Assembly (NCBI GenBank): GCA_964403175.1
Contig: CAYOFH010000004.1
Coordinates: 1 to 64,000, forward strand
Length of the DNA stretch: 64,000 nt
DNA from: Marinilabilia sp964403175
GTDB lineage: Bacteria; Bacteroidota; Bacteroidia; Bacteroidales; Marinilabiliaceae
Reading direction: 5' to 3'
Position numbers and translations under genes: made by a program. A model generated the notes under the pieces. That model searched no databases and was not told the DNA's origin. It saw only the letters and a list, made by a program, of their open reading frames with translations. Position 1 is the stretch's first letter, and each line of letters starts with the position of its first letter. This document shows positions 27,571-36,191 of the stretch, piece by piece.

Positions 27571-28584
27571 ATGAAGTTAGCTATTGTAGGTGCCAGTGGT
27601 GCTGTAGGACAGGAGTTTCTGAGTATTCTTGAAACAAGGGATTTCCCATTGGATGAGTTAGTGCTTTTCGGATCAGCCCGAAGTGCAGGAAAAAAGTACG
27701 CATTCAGAGGAAAAGAGCTGGTAGTCAAAGAACTTCAACACAACGACGATTTTAAAGATATTGATATTGCTCTCACCAGTGCCGGTGGTGGAACCTCTAA
27801 GGAATTTGAGAAAACCATTACCAAACACGGGGCAATCATGATTGACAATTCAAGTGCATTCCGGATGGATGATGATGTGCCGTTGGTAGTTCCTGAAGTG
27901 AATGCCGCCGACTGTGGCAATGCTCCCCGTAATGTAATTGCCAATCCTAACTGTACGACTATTCAGATGGTAGTCGCACTCAACGCCATCGAAGATATTT
28001 CACACATCCGCAGGGTGCATGTATCCTCTTATCAGGCTGCCAGTGGTGCCGGAGCCTCCGGGATGGAGGAGCTGGAGAATCAATTCCGTCAAATCGTCAA
28101 AGGAGAAGAACCAACTGTAGAAAAATTCACTCATCAGCTGGCTTTAAATATAATTCCTCATGTGGATATGTTTACCGAGAATGGCTACACTAAAGAGGAG
28201 ATGAAAATGTATAACGAAACCCGCAAGATTATGCATTCCGATGTGCAGGTTAGTGCCACTTGTGTGAGGATTCCGATTCTGCGGGCCCACTCTGAATCCA
28301 TTTGGGTGGAAACTGACCGTCCGGTGAGTGTTCAGGAGGCACGTGAAGCTTTCGGGAAAGCCGACGGAGTGAGGGTTATTGATAATCCTGATGACAACGA
28401 ATACCCCATGCCATTGTTCCTCTCGGGGAAAGACGAAGTTTTCGTAGGACGTATTCGCGCTGATCTGGCCAATCCCAACGGACTCACATTTTGGGTGGTT
28501 GCCGATCAGATCCGTAAAGGAGCGGCACTTAATGCTGTGCAAATTGCGGAATATATGATTAACGAAGGACTGATTAAAAAATGA
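27571..28584 (+). CDS. asd: Aspartate-semialdehyde dehydrogenase
   Basis: A 337-aa NADPH-dependent enzyme that reduces aspartyl phosphate to aspartate semialdehyde, the branch point to lysine/diaminopimelate, threonine and methionine. The Rossmann motif GASGAVGQ is at 7-14; the catalytic Cys128 is in NPNCTTIQM; the likely catalytic His is in RAHSE (near 246). SAGGGTS (70-76) and IDNSSAFRMD (91-100) are further family signatures. A possible -7 box (TAATTTTG) lies at 27436-27443, far upstream. The PAP2 phosphatase follows on the same strand 44 bp later. Confidence 0.95.
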   Translation: MKLAIVGASGAVGQEFLSILETRDFPLDELVLFGSARSAGKKYAFRGKELVVKELQHNDDFKDIDIALTSAGGGTSKEFEKTITKHGAIMIDNSSAFRMDDDVPLVVPEVNAADCGNAPRNVIANPNCTTIQMVVALNAIEDISHIRRVHVSSYQAASGAGASGMEELENQFRQIVKGEEPTVEKFTHQLALNIIPHVDMFTENGYTKEEMKMYNETRKIMHSDVQVSATCVRIPILRAHSESIWVETDRPVSVQEAREAFGKADGVRVIDNPDDNEYPMPLFLSGKDEVFVGRIRADLANPNGLTFWVVADQIRKGAALNAVQIAEYMINEGLIKK

Positions 28585-28628
28585 GATTATTAGATTTTCT
28601 GTGATTCTACCTCTATTGTTAATGAATT

Positions 28629-29327
28629 ATGGTAAAAAAGCTGATTGTATCGGTTTTTATTCTTTTACAAATCGGGTTGCTCCATGCAGAGCAGCCCGAT
28701 TCTGTTTACAGAATACAGGAACCGGCCTTTCCCGTTCTTGTTTGTCCTGTAATAGCTGCAGCATCCATTGGTGCATTCTTTTTAGATGAGCCTGTGAGAG
28801 ACCATGTTATTACAAACCCTTCGGGTTTTAAAAAAGGTTTTTCTGAAATTACAGATGTTTTTGGTGAAAAAACAATTGTAGTTCCGGCAGTAGCTGGCGC
28901 TTACGGATTGGGAAGATTTGTGTTTAAAGATCCTAAACTTCAATTGACGGCTTTTCAGTCAGCTGAGGCTATTCTTGCTACAGGCCTTATTACAGAAGGG
29001 ATCAAGATTTCTGCCGGCAGGGCGCGTCCGTTCATGAATGAAGGGAACGATTCATTTCATCCGTTTAGCTGGTCCGATGATCGTTACAAATCATTTCCAT
29101 CAGGACATGCATCCCTGGCCTTTGCTGTTTTTACCCCTTTTGCCGAGAATTATTCCAGGTGGCTATATCTGATTCCGGCCTCTGTGACTGCAGGACGGGT
29201 ATTTCAGGATAAGCACTGGGTAAGTGATGTGTTATTTGGCAGTTTCATTGGTTTTATTAGTGGCTATATGTTTGCCCATAATGAGAACATTCAGTTATTG
29301 CCCGGTGGAGTGGTGGTTAAGTTTTGA
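28629..29327 (+). CDS. PAP2-family phosphatase
   Basis: A 232-aa protein with a signal peptide (first 18 residues, LLHAEQ) and the three phosphatase motifs: KISAGRARPF (about 116-125), FPSGHAS (about 155-161) and GRVFQDKHWVSDVL (about 188-201). The two His and the Arg form the catalytic set. It is likely a periplasmic or membrane-associated phosphatase acting on undecaprenyl pyrophosphate, phosphatidyl or lipid A phosphate; the substrate cannot be told from sequence. It ends 77 bp before a convergent gene. Confidence 0.88.
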   Translation: MVKKLIVSVFILLQIGLLHAEQPDSVYRIQEPAFPVLVCPVIAAASIGAFFLDEPVRDHVITNPSGFKKGFSEITDVFGEKTIVVPAVAGAYGLGRFVFKDPKLQLTAFQSAEAILATGLITEGIKISAGRARPFMNEGNDSFHPFSWSDDRYKSFPSGHASLAFAVFTPFAENYSRWLYLIPASVTAGRVFQDKHWVSDVLFGSFIGFISGYMFAHNENIQLLPGGVVVKF

Positions 29328-29403
29328 TTTATCCTCACGAGAAATGGAGATGTCTTCCATACGTAATGAGGCAATCTTAATTTTTTAACCGGAAGTCAAA
29401 GGA

Positions 29404-30867
29404 TTAATATGTACTTCTCTTGTATAGTATTACATAAATATTTCTTTTTGAGAATCTTTTTACAGGAATCCATTTATTTGTGTTTTGCAGGTTATCGACA
29501 GCCGTGTCGCTGACGTTGTAAACATTTGAATAAAAGATAAATTCATTTGTATGCCAGTCGATTGCCTCAAAAGAAATTTTACCCTCCTTCAGATCAATGT
29601 ATTTAAAATCTGCAGTATTGGGGAAGAAGGAGCCTGTCTTATTAATTGGAATTTGTTCCTGATTCATATAATTGATCATCCTTGTCCTTAGTTCATAATA
29701 GGGCCAGTGGGCTGTTGTTGATGGCCATCCCTGGGCCATTTTGGGAGGATAAACAATAAAGTGGCCGGCAATCAGGCAAATGAGCCCTGTGATATATAAA
29801 ATTCTTTTGTGTGATGAGTATTCTAAAATCCAAATAATAATGGCTGTTAGGATAGGAATGAATATTGGGATAAGATAGCGGGGTCCAAAAGTGTTTTTAT
29901 GAATGACTATAACAGGAAAGAAGATCATAAACTGGGCAATTGCTGCTAAAACAGGTATGGAAATCTCTTTTCTTTTCCGGAGGATTTTCATTAATTCAAC
30001 AGAGAATGCTTTGATTTTGTTTTTTCCGTGTGGAGGAATGAATGTAGTCAGCCATTTTAAAAGAACAACAAAGGCAATTGTAAAAAAGCCAATTCTGCCG
30101 AAATCCAGGATAAACCAGAAAAAGCCTGCACTGTTTTTGAGTATGTTGTAAAAACCGGAAAATTCTGAAGCATTACTCCATTTTTCTGACACAACGTTGT
30201 GGACAATCCATCCTTTCTGTAAATAAAAGGCAACCATAAAGGCAGAGAATAGCAAGATTCCAGGAATCAAAGAGCAAAATTGCCTTTTTGTAACTTTTTT
30301 TATTCTAAGGAAATGCAGAAGAAAAAGAAATACAACAATTCCCCCTGCACTCAATATGCTCCTTAAACTAATAAGGCAAAGTCCAGAGAATGCAATCACA
30401 AAGAAGAAGGTTCTGTTTCTGAGGAATTCATTTATAGCAAGGAAGAAGAAAAAGAGATGAGCCACTTCAAATGTAAGAATGGAGAATTGGGCCATCAAAG
30501 AGGTGTCAGCCAGTAGTGCTATTATTATCAACCATTGATATTTAATATTTTCAGGGACCAGTGTTTTGACAAATCTGACAATTTGGTAAATCAACCCAAA
30601 AACCAATGGCAGCATGGCTAAATGAGAAACAGGAAGTGATTTCCCAAATATTTTCCAAAACACGGTTAAATACATTCCCGTAAATGTCGGATGACCGGTT
30701 GCTATCTCATCAGGCAAAAAGAAGGAAGAAAATCCGTTTTCATAATACCAGTTAGCCGGGACGGACAATTGAACAATATTGTCCCAAAAGAAAAAATTGT
30801 CCAGATGAAAAAGAGAAAACAGAATGACTAGAAGAAAGAGTGTTATTTTTTCCCGGGTTCGGATCAT
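29404..30867 (-). CDS. GT39-like membrane glycosyltransferase
   Basis: A 487-aa polytopic protein with about eleven hydrophobic helices, an acidic pair FFWDN in the first loop, and PDEIATGHPTFTG, typical of ArnT/PMT-like GT-C transferases that use polyprenyl-phosphate sugars as donors. The open frame extends to a TTG at 30942, but that part overlaps the intergenic element described below and has no hydrophobic start, so I take the ATG at 30867. The acceptor (protein, lipid A or glycan) is unknown. It is downstream of the same repeat element that precedes the TPR kinase gene. Confidence 0.8.
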   Translation of the reverse strand: MIRTREKITLFLLVILFSLFHLDNFFFWDNIVQLSVPANWYYENGFSSFFLPDEIATGHPTFTGMYLTVFWKIFGKSLPVSHLAMLPLVFGLIYQIVRFVKTLVPENIKYQWLIIIALLADTSLMAQFSILTFEVAHLFFFFLAINEFLRNRTFFFVIAFSGLCLISLRSILSAGGIVVFLFLLHFLRIKKVTKRQFCSLIPGILLFSAFMVAFYLQKGWIVHNVVSEKWSNASEFSGFYNILKNSAGFFWFILDFGRIGFFTIAFVVLLKWLTTFIPPHGKNKIKAFSVELMKILRKRKEISIPVLAAIAQFMIFFPVIVIHKNTFGPRYLIPIFIPILTAIIIWILEYSSHKRILYITGLICLIAGHFIVYPPKMAQGWPSTTAHWPYYELRTRMINYMNQEQIPINKTGSFFPNTADFKYIDLKEGKISFEAIDWHTNEFIFYSNVYNVSDTAVDNLQNTNKWIPVKRFSKRNIYVILYKRSTY

Positions 30868-31194
30868 TGGCAATATTCTTTTTAGCAATAAAGATACATT
30901 TTTAACCTGATTAATTAATAAATAATCTATTACGATGCTCAACTATCCCGCAACCTACAATCGTCCTCAATAAATTTGATTTAAAGCGGGTTATTATTTT
31001 TTTATGGTTGTATTGAACTCGCATACCGGTTCGTTTCATTTTTTCCTGCATCAAATTTATCTGCGGTTGATTGCATTTCTTGATATTTGAGCATCTCATA
31101 ACAAAAGATTCATGAATTTATCAGGTTAAGATAATTATCAGTACAAAAGGAGTTTTGTTTTTTGGAGTAGAGAAGATTAATGATAAAATGATAA
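30868..31194. other. Intergenic region, 327 bp
   Basis: Almost half is occupied by copy A of the structured repeat (30934-31095), between the response regulator stop and the GT39-like start. A 62-codon minus-strand frame over it is not considered real. Confidence 0.6.
30934..31095 (-). repeat. Structured intergenic element, copy A
   Basis: Two nested stems: outer 30934-30942 with 31087-31095 (GATGCTCAA/TTGAGCATC) and inner 30971-30980 with 31050-31059 (TAAATTTGAT/ATCAAATTTA), 28 and 27 nt apart on the two sides, with a 69-nt apical region. It aligns with copy B at 44381-44495, including the conserved GTCCTCA on the left arm and ATAA..AAAA..TCATGAA outside the right stem. It lies 67 bp upstream of a minus-strand start. 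Confidence 0.7.
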
Positions 31195-31905
31195 TTATGT
31201 TGCGGAGTTTTCTTCTTTCAAAATATATCCGACAGTAGGAATATTATCAATTTTCACGTGCGAATCACTTTTAATGTAGCGTCTGAGTTTGCTGATAAAT
31301 ACATCAAGGCTGCGTCCGTGGAAATAGTCTACATCTCCCCAGAGTTGCATGAGGATTTCTTCCCGCCTGACCAATTGGTTTTTTCTGTCGCACAGCATTC
31401 GCAGTACTTCACACTCCCGTCGTGTTAGACGCTGAAGGCTGGCTCCGTTTTTTAATGTTTGATGAGTCAGGCTAAAGGTAAATTGTCCTATCGAAATCGG
31501 TTCAAAGAAATCACCCGGCCCTGTGTTTTGGTTTATTCTGCGTGATATAGCTCTGACACGCCAGACTAACTCATCTTTATCGAAAGGCTTAACCAGATAA
31601 TCATCTACTTCAAGGTCAAAAGCTTTTTGCTTGTCGTCTTTATGCTTTCGTTTGCTGATAATTACAACAGGTATCCGATGGTCACGTCTTCGCACTCTTT
31701 CAGTCAGCGTAAAGCCGTCGATGCCGGGCAGCATCAGATCGAAAATGCAGAAATTGAACCGGCCATTGCAGAAAGCCTCAAAAGCCTGATCTCCATCTGC
31801 ACAATGCAGGACCTCATGGCCACAGGATTTAAGCAGATCGAAAATCTCTTCACCTAAAGCGATGTCGTCTTCGACCAAGAGTATGTTTAGCTGGTGAAAG
31901 TCCAT
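31195..31905 (-). CDS. OmpR-family response regulator
   Basis: A 236-aa regulator: receiver domain (about 6-120) with VEDD, phospho-acceptor Asp56 in FDLMLPG and a conserved Lys in VKPF, followed by a winged-helix trans_reg_C domain (about 140-232) with LTRRECEVLRML and the HGRSLDVFISKLRRY wing. The frame starts at a TTG (31920), but the ATG at 31905 fits the family. No histidine kinase gene is adjacent, so it is an orphan in this window; the kinase at 33.9-35.1 kb on the same strand is a possible partner. It follows tsaB by 37 bp. Confidence 0.9.
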   Translation of the reverse strand: MDFHQLNILLVEDDIALGEEIFDLLKSCGHEVLHCADGDQAFEAFCNGRFNFCIFDLMLPGIDGFTLTERVRRRDHRIPVVIISKRKHKDDKQKAFDLEVDDYLVKPFDKDELVWRVRAISRRINQNTGPGDFFEPISIGQFTFSLTHQTLKNGASLQRLTRRECEVLRMLCDRKNQLVRREEILMQLWGDVDYFHGRSLDVFISKLRRYIKSDSHVKIDNIPTVGYILKEENSAT

Positions 31906-31942
31906 AACTTCTTTAAACAAAAAAGTCGGGGGCAGTGTTTAA

Positions 31943-32650
31943 TCAAAGTACTTTCTTTTTTGGAATGGTGGCAATGAAATCTTTTAGATAAAAGGGCTCA
32001 AAATAGGCCACATCTTCAAATTGCTTCCGATTCAAGGCATCATAGGCGAGTGTTGCCATGTTACGGGCAAGCGGACCTTCGTCCTCGGGAAAAAAGGCAT
32101 TGGGATGTACCAAGGTTTCCCTGCATTTTCCCGCCCCATTACCAAAAAAGAATATTTTCCGTTCGTTGAGAATGTCCCGGTAACTTTCTTCATTTATGAT
32201 AACTGCCGAAGTCTCTTTTTGTTGCCTCATCCGGTTATCGAACATGGCTGCATAAACCTCCATTCTGCGGGCATCGATCATAGGGCAGTACCAACTGTCT
32301 TCCTCAGCCTCCCGGCTCATATTTTTTTTTACAACAGGCCACGCAAGCACAGTTAATGAAGGAATTGCAATCAATGGCTTTCCGAGCGCGAAGCATATGC
32401 CTTTAGCTACAGATATGCCTATTCGTAATCCGGTATAGGATCCCGGCCCACTGCTGGCTGCCACGGCATCAATATCACTCATTTCTATGGGAACGGTTGA
32501 ATCATTAAACAATTCTTCTATCAAAACAGTCAGTCGTTTGGCGTGAGAATTTCCTTCGTTCTCCTGTCTTGCGGCTACCACATTTCCATCACATGTAAGT
32601 GCTACAGAGCAAATGGTGGTAGATGTTTCGATACATAAAATATACGCCAT
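31943..32650 (-). CDS. tsaB: tRNA threonylcarbamoyladenosine biosynthesis protein TsaB
   Basis: A 235-aa inactive ASKHA-fold partner of TsaD in the synthesis of t6A37 on ANN-decoding tRNAs. The start MAYILCIETSTTICSVAL and the central SSGPGSYTGLRIG (near 69-81), followed by AKGICFALGKPLI, are diagnostic. The open frame reaches 32692, but I use the ATG at 32650: it opens the conserved strand and is preceded by a -7 box at 32667-32674. It may be co-transcribed with the response regulator downstream. Confidence 0.93.
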   Translation of the reverse strand: MAYILCIETSTTICSVALTCDGNVVAARQENEGNSHAKRLTVLIEELFNDSTVPIEMSDIDAVAASSGPGSYTGLRIGISVAKGICFALGKPLIAIPSLTVLAWPVVKKNMSREAEEDSWYCPMIDARRMEVYAAMFDNRMRQQKETSAVIINEESYRDILNERKIFFFGNGAGKCRETLVHPNAFFPEDEGPLARNMATLAYDALNRKQFEDVAYFEPFYLKDFIATIPKKKVL

Positions 32651-32666
32651 CGGCAAAAATTTTTGG

Positions 32667-32674
32667 CAAAAGTA
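32667..32674 (-). promoter_or_regulatory. Bacteroidetes -7 box for tsaB
   Basis: TACTTTTG on the minus strand, 17 bp upstream of the ATG at 32650. It supports that start, since a start at 32692 would lie upstream of the promoter. Confidence 0.55.
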
Positions 32675-32846
32675 GCTAAACCATCTATACAATAAAAAGA
32701 AAACAGGATGCAGTTTTCATTTGTTTTTTTATTCTCAGGTAAAAAGTGTTTTAAATGTCGATAACATTGATCTGAATATGCGGGAACTCACCCTTATAGG
32801 CAATTGAAATTCAATCGATAGATGGAAAGGTTTATAAACAAAACAA

Positions 32847-32880
32847 CCCCTAAGCGATCCGCTCAGGGGCATATTTTTTA
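32847..32880 (-). terminator. Terminator after rpmF
   Basis: Stem 32847-32856 with 32860-32869 (CCCCTAAGCG/CGCTCAGGGG, one mismatch) with U-rich sequence on both sides; it ends the DUF177-rpmF transcript and may also work on the plus strand. Confidence 0.7.
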
Positions 32881-33035
32881 CTAATAAGATAGACGTGTCT
32901 CTACAAAACAGGCATTAAAAATGACAATTTCATTTTTCAATGTTCAAAGCACTACTTATCCGACACTCCCTCAAACAGGAACAATGGATTGCAGCTTTCC
33001 CTGCCATTGAAAATGAGCATTTCAACATCCCTGCC

Positions 33036-33221
33036 TTATGCTGTAACTTCTTTCTCTACAGCAAGTTTTCCTCTGTAATGACCACACTCATTACACACAG
33101 TGTGCATTTTAATGGTAGAACCACAGTTAGAGCAAACACCCAAAGCAGGCATGCTGGCTTTGTAATGAGTTCTTCTCTTGTCTCTTCTAGTCTTCGATGT
33201 TTTTCGTTTTGGATGTGCCAT
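33036..33221 (-). CDS. rpmF: 50S ribosomal protein L32
   Basis: A 61-aa protein starting MAHPKRKTSKTRRDKRR, typical of L32, with a zinc finger C30-x2-C33 / C43-x2-C46. It belongs to the large ribosomal subunit. It lies 14 bp after the DUF177 gene, the standard arrangement, and is followed by a terminator instead of plsX/fabH. Confidence 0.97.
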   Translation of the reverse strand: MAHPKRKTSKTRRDKRRTHYKASMPALGVCSNCGSTIKMHTVCNECGHYRGKLAVEKEVTA

Positions 33222-33235
33222 TTTATAACCTCTTT

Positions 33236-33808
33236 TTACTTGTTGTTTTTATTTATTAATTTCTTTAACTCATCCCATCTGGGATCTATAGATTCTTCGT
33301 CTTCGCTTTGGTCAGTTTCCGAAATATCGTCATGCACCATATACTCGTTAAGGCGTTCCAGCATTTCGGAATTACAACCCGGTGTCCCGTCTTCATTATC
33401 TGGATGAATGTGCCTTATGGGAATACTTACCACAATAAACTCATATAAAAAGCTGGCGATGTTAAATGTGTGCTCCTCGTGAGGAATTACTACAATCTCC
33501 TCGGTCGGTTCTGCATATTCGTCACCAAAATTCACATAAAGTGTCCCTTCATAATCAATGGAAACACCGACATCGGCCAGACAGCGGTCACAAACAGTCC
33601 CAACCTCTCCTTCAATGTTGAAACGAAATTCCAACATCCGGGTACTTTTAAGGAGTGTTACCCTGGCTGTCAGATCACCTGTCTCTACCTGTGGCTGCTC
33701 AAACAGCTCAAAAAAGGCGTCCTTCAACCGGAACTCAAAGAGGTGCTCCCCATCTTTAAGTCCCTTAAAGGCAATGCCATACTCTTTCATTTTCTTCTCT
33801 GCTGCCAT
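33236..33808 (-). CDS. DUF177 (YceD-like) protein
   Basis: A 190-aa protein of the DUF177/YceD family, almost always encoded just upstream of rpmF. The CDRC pair (73-76) in the middle and the acidic tail before a Lys/Asn-rich end are visible. YceD homologues have been linked to 23S rRNA accumulation in other bacteria and plastids. The ATG at 33808 is supported by a -7 box at 33823-33830. Confidence 0.92.
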   Translation of the reverse strand: MAAEKKMKEYGIAFKGLKDGEHLFEFRLKDAFFELFEQPQVETGDLTARVTLLKSTRMLEFRFNIEGEVGTVCDRCLADVGVSIDYEGTLYVNFGDEYAEPTEEIVVIPHEEHTFNIASFLYEFIVVSIPIRHIHPDNEDGTPGCNSEMLERLNEYMVHDDISETDQSEDEESIDPRWDELKKLINKNNK

Positions 33809-33822
33809 ACGTAAAAACTTCG

Positions 33823-33830
33823 CAAAGGTA
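33823..33830 (-). promoter_or_regulatory. Bacteroidetes -7 box for the DUF177-rpmF operon
   Basis: TACCTTTG on the minus strand, 15 bp upstream of the DUF177 ATG; a perfect match to TAnnTTTG. Confidence 0.6.
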
Positions 33831-33922
33831 TAAAATATTCATTGTGTGGGAAAAATAATTTCAGAAAAAAGTTATTTTTAACCATATAAGTTTATGCCCG
33901 GTGTTTTTGTCAGAAGCTTGGT

Positions 33923-35071
33923 TCAAATCAAAACCCTAAAGGTAGTGCCCTTTCCCGGAGCTGACTCCCTGACAAAAACACGGCCCCCGTGGTACTCTTC
34001 AACAATGCGGCGAACCAGCGTAAGTCCCAGTCCCCATCCTCGCTTCTTGGTAGTATAACCCGGCTTGAATATTGTTTTATGATATTTTCGGGGGATTCCC
34101 TTGCCTGTATCAGAGATATCGATAAAAGTCTTGTTTTTGATATTTCCCCAGGAAAAAGTAAGTTTCCCCTTTCCTTCCATTGCATCCGCAGCATTTTTAC
34201 TGATATTTTCAATCACCCACTCAAAAAGAGGCGGATTAACATAAATTTCGGCAGTCTCCATCGAAGCAGGGGGGGTCACACAAATCTCCACGCCCGAGGA
34301 TAAGCGATGCCCCAGGTATCCAATAACATCGTGAAGCATATCAGTAATGTCAATCCTTTTCAATTCGGGATGGGCACCAATTTTGCTAAAACGTGCTGTA
34401 ATAGTCTGAAGTCTTTGAATATCATGTCGCATTTTCTCCACCAACGAAGGGTCTACCTTCTTCATTTCCAAGATTTCCACCCATCCAAACAATGACGAGG
34501 CAGGAGTTCCCAGCTGATGGGCGGTTTCCTTTGCCATTCCTACCCAAACCTGATCCTGCTCCCATCGGCGGGCAGCACTGAAGGCCCAGTAGGCCAGCAA
34601 CACAAAAAGAACCACAACGAACAACTGCACGACCGGAAACCACCGGAGCTTGTGCAAAATGGTAGAATCGGAATAATAAAGATATTGCATCTGGCCACCG
34701 CCCAGATCGATTTCTATGGGCTCACGGCCTTGTTTCATTTGTTCCAGTTCCTGTTGCAGAAAAGCATACTGTTCTTTCTGGGGCAAATCCAGATTCCGGT
34801 CAAAATAGATACTGTCATTTTCATCAGCAATTATCAACGGAACAGTAGTGTTGTTCTGAATAATCTCAAAGACCAGTTCAAGGGACTGATCATCAATTTC
34901 CGGACGTGCAAACTGCCGGTTGGCCTTTGCCCAAACTTCCATTTTCCGGGTTTCTTCGTGCCGAAGTTCCGAGGTTAACTGATTGGTATAAAATAACGAA
35001 GCCCCGCCAATAATGAGGGCTCCCGTCATCAGAAGAAATTTCCACCATCTTTTTCGGCTGTAGATTTCCAT
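33923..35071 (-). CDS. Membrane sensor histidine kinase
   Basis: A 382-aa kinase with two transmembrane helices (about 12-30 and 145-165), a periplasmic sensor of about 115 residues between them, a HisKA-like dimerisation domain with His185 in KETAHQLGTP, and a HATPase_c domain with the N box (ENISKNAADAME), G1 (DTGKGIP) and G2 (GWGLGL) motifs. It should pass phosphate to a response regulator; none is adjacent. The orphan OmpR-type regulator 2 kb downstream on the same strand is a candidate. It ends 114 bp after the DUF177 start region. Confidence 0.9.
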   Translation of the reverse strand: MEIYSRKRWWKFLLMTGALIIGGASLFYTNQLTSELRHEETRKMEVWAKANRQFARPEIDDQSLELVFEIIQNNTTVPLIIADENDSIYFDRNLDLPQKEQYAFLQQELEQMKQGREPIEIDLGGGQMQYLYYSDSTILHKLRWFPVVQLFVVVLFVLLAYWAFSAARRWEQDQVWVGMAKETAHQLGTPASSLFGWVEILEMKKVDPSLVEKMRHDIQRLQTITARFSKIGAHPELKRIDITDMLHDVIGYLGHRLSSGVEICVTPPASMETAEIYVNPPLFEWVIENISKNAADAMEGKGKLTFSWGNIKNKTFIDISDTGKGIPRKYHKTIFKPGYTTKKRGWGLGLTLVRRIVEEYHGGRVFVRESAPGKGTTFRVLI

Positions 35072-35198
35072 TTATAGACTTGTAAGTTGAGCTTCGTAAT
35101 AGAGTCTTTTTTGAACAATTCAGGTTAGGTAAGGTAAGGTTGTACTACGCCGTTACAGATATGTGCTTTATTTCCATATGCTACCTGCTCTTATGCAC

Positions 35199-36125
35199 CT
35201 ACCGGTACTTCTCATCCCTGTTTAAGAAAATACTCACATAACTGTTGTACCGTGATGCGGCAATAACTCCCTTATCCATGGCCTCTTTAACGGCACAACC
35301 GGGTTCGTGAAGATGAGTACAATTATAGTAACGGCAATTGGAAGCAACCTTGAAAATTTCTTTAAAATAGTGGGCTAGTTCTTCCTTTTCGATATTAAAA
35401 AGCCCAAAACCTCGAATTCCCGGAGTATCGATAATGTAGCCTCCAAAACTCAGAGGATGCATTTCGGCAAATGTGGTTGTATGCCGGCCGGTATGATGTC
35501 TTTCGGATATTCTCCCTGTCTTGAGATTCAGGGAAGGCTCCACTTTGTTGACAAGAGTACTTTTCCCTACCCCCGAATGACCGGCAAGTAATGAAACTTT
35601 ATCCTTTAGCAGATTTTTCACCGATCCCATATTTTCATCATGTTTGGCGGAGGTTGTCAGTACATCATAGCCGATTTTCTCATAAATCCCCATGATCTCT
35701 TCAAGCTGGTCTTTGTGATAATGATCGTATCTGTCGGTTTTATTGAAAATGATTGTAGCAGGGATCCCATAGGCCTCGGTAGATGCCAGCAAACGATCAA
35801 TAAACACGGGAGTAGTAACAGGGTAATTTATTGTAGCAACAATAATCGCCTGATCAATGTTAGCTGCTAAAATCTGCGTTTGCCTGGATAAATTGGAAGC
35901 ACGCCGTACAATGTAGTTACGTCGTTGCAAAATCTCTTCAATAACCCCGGTACCGGTAGATTCATCGACCGAATACATTACTTTATCACCCACAGCAACA
36001 GGATTGGTGCTCTTCAGTTCATTAAGCCGGAATTTTCCTTTGATTTTACAAGACACAGGATCTTCATCGTCCGTCTTCACAATGTACCAGCTACCGGTGG
36101 ATTTTATGACAACGCCTTCTTTCAA
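35199..36125 (-). CDS. rsgA: Ribosome small-subunit-dependent GTPase A
   Basis: A 308-aa circularly permuted GTPase that helps 30S maturation. An N-terminal OB fold (about 1-70) is followed by G4 (FNKTD, about 135), G1 GHSGVGKST (about 181-189), G3 DTPG and a C-terminal zinc-binding part with CRYYNC, H and C residues (about 268-280). The start codon is TTG at 36125: an in-frame stop lies five codons upstream, the next ATG is residue 50, and MKEGVVIKSTGSWY matches the family start. A -7 box at 36149-36156 supports it. Confidence 0.95.
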   Translation of the reverse strand: MKEGVVIKSTGSWYIVKTDDEDPVSCKIKGKFRLNELKSTNPVAVGDKVMYSVDESTGTGVIEEILQRRNYIVRRASNLSRQTQILAANIDQAIIVATINYPVTTPVFIDRLLASTEAYGIPATIIFNKTDRYDHYHKDQLEEIMGIYEKIGYDVLTTSAKHDENMGSVKNLLKDKVSLLAGHSGVGKSTLVNKVEPSLNLKTGRISERHHTGRHTTTFAEMHPLSFGGYIIDTPGIRGFGLFNIEKEELAHYFKEIFKVASNCRYYNCTHLHEPGCAVKEAMDKGVIAASRYNSYVSIFLNRDEKYR

Positions 36126-36148
36126 CTGATCAGGTTTTTAGTTTCACT

Positions 36149-36156
36149 CAAAATTA
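36149..36156 (-). promoter_or_regulatory. Bacteroidetes -7 box for rsgA
   Basis: TAATTTTG on the minus strand, 24 bp upstream of the TTG start, consistent with a short leader. Confidence 0.5.
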
Positions 36157-36191
36157 ATGATTTATCGGATTTTTTCACAGGAATGTGTAAT

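Larger units (their letters stand above)
32651..33035. other. Intergenic region, 385 bp
   Basis: Contains the rpmF terminator (32847-32880) and the tsaB promoter. A 155-codon plus-strand frame starting at 32940 runs antisense through rpmF and DUF177 and is rejected. Confidence 0.6.

Noticed and set aside
30868..30942. N-terminal extension of the GT39-like gene up to a TTG at 30942
   Set aside because: The extension overlaps the structured repeat, is polar, and the ATG at 30867 gives a better start for a membrane protein.
32940..33407. A 155-codon plus-strand frame across rpmF and DUF177
   Set aside because: It is antisense to L32 and DUF177, both certain from their motifs.
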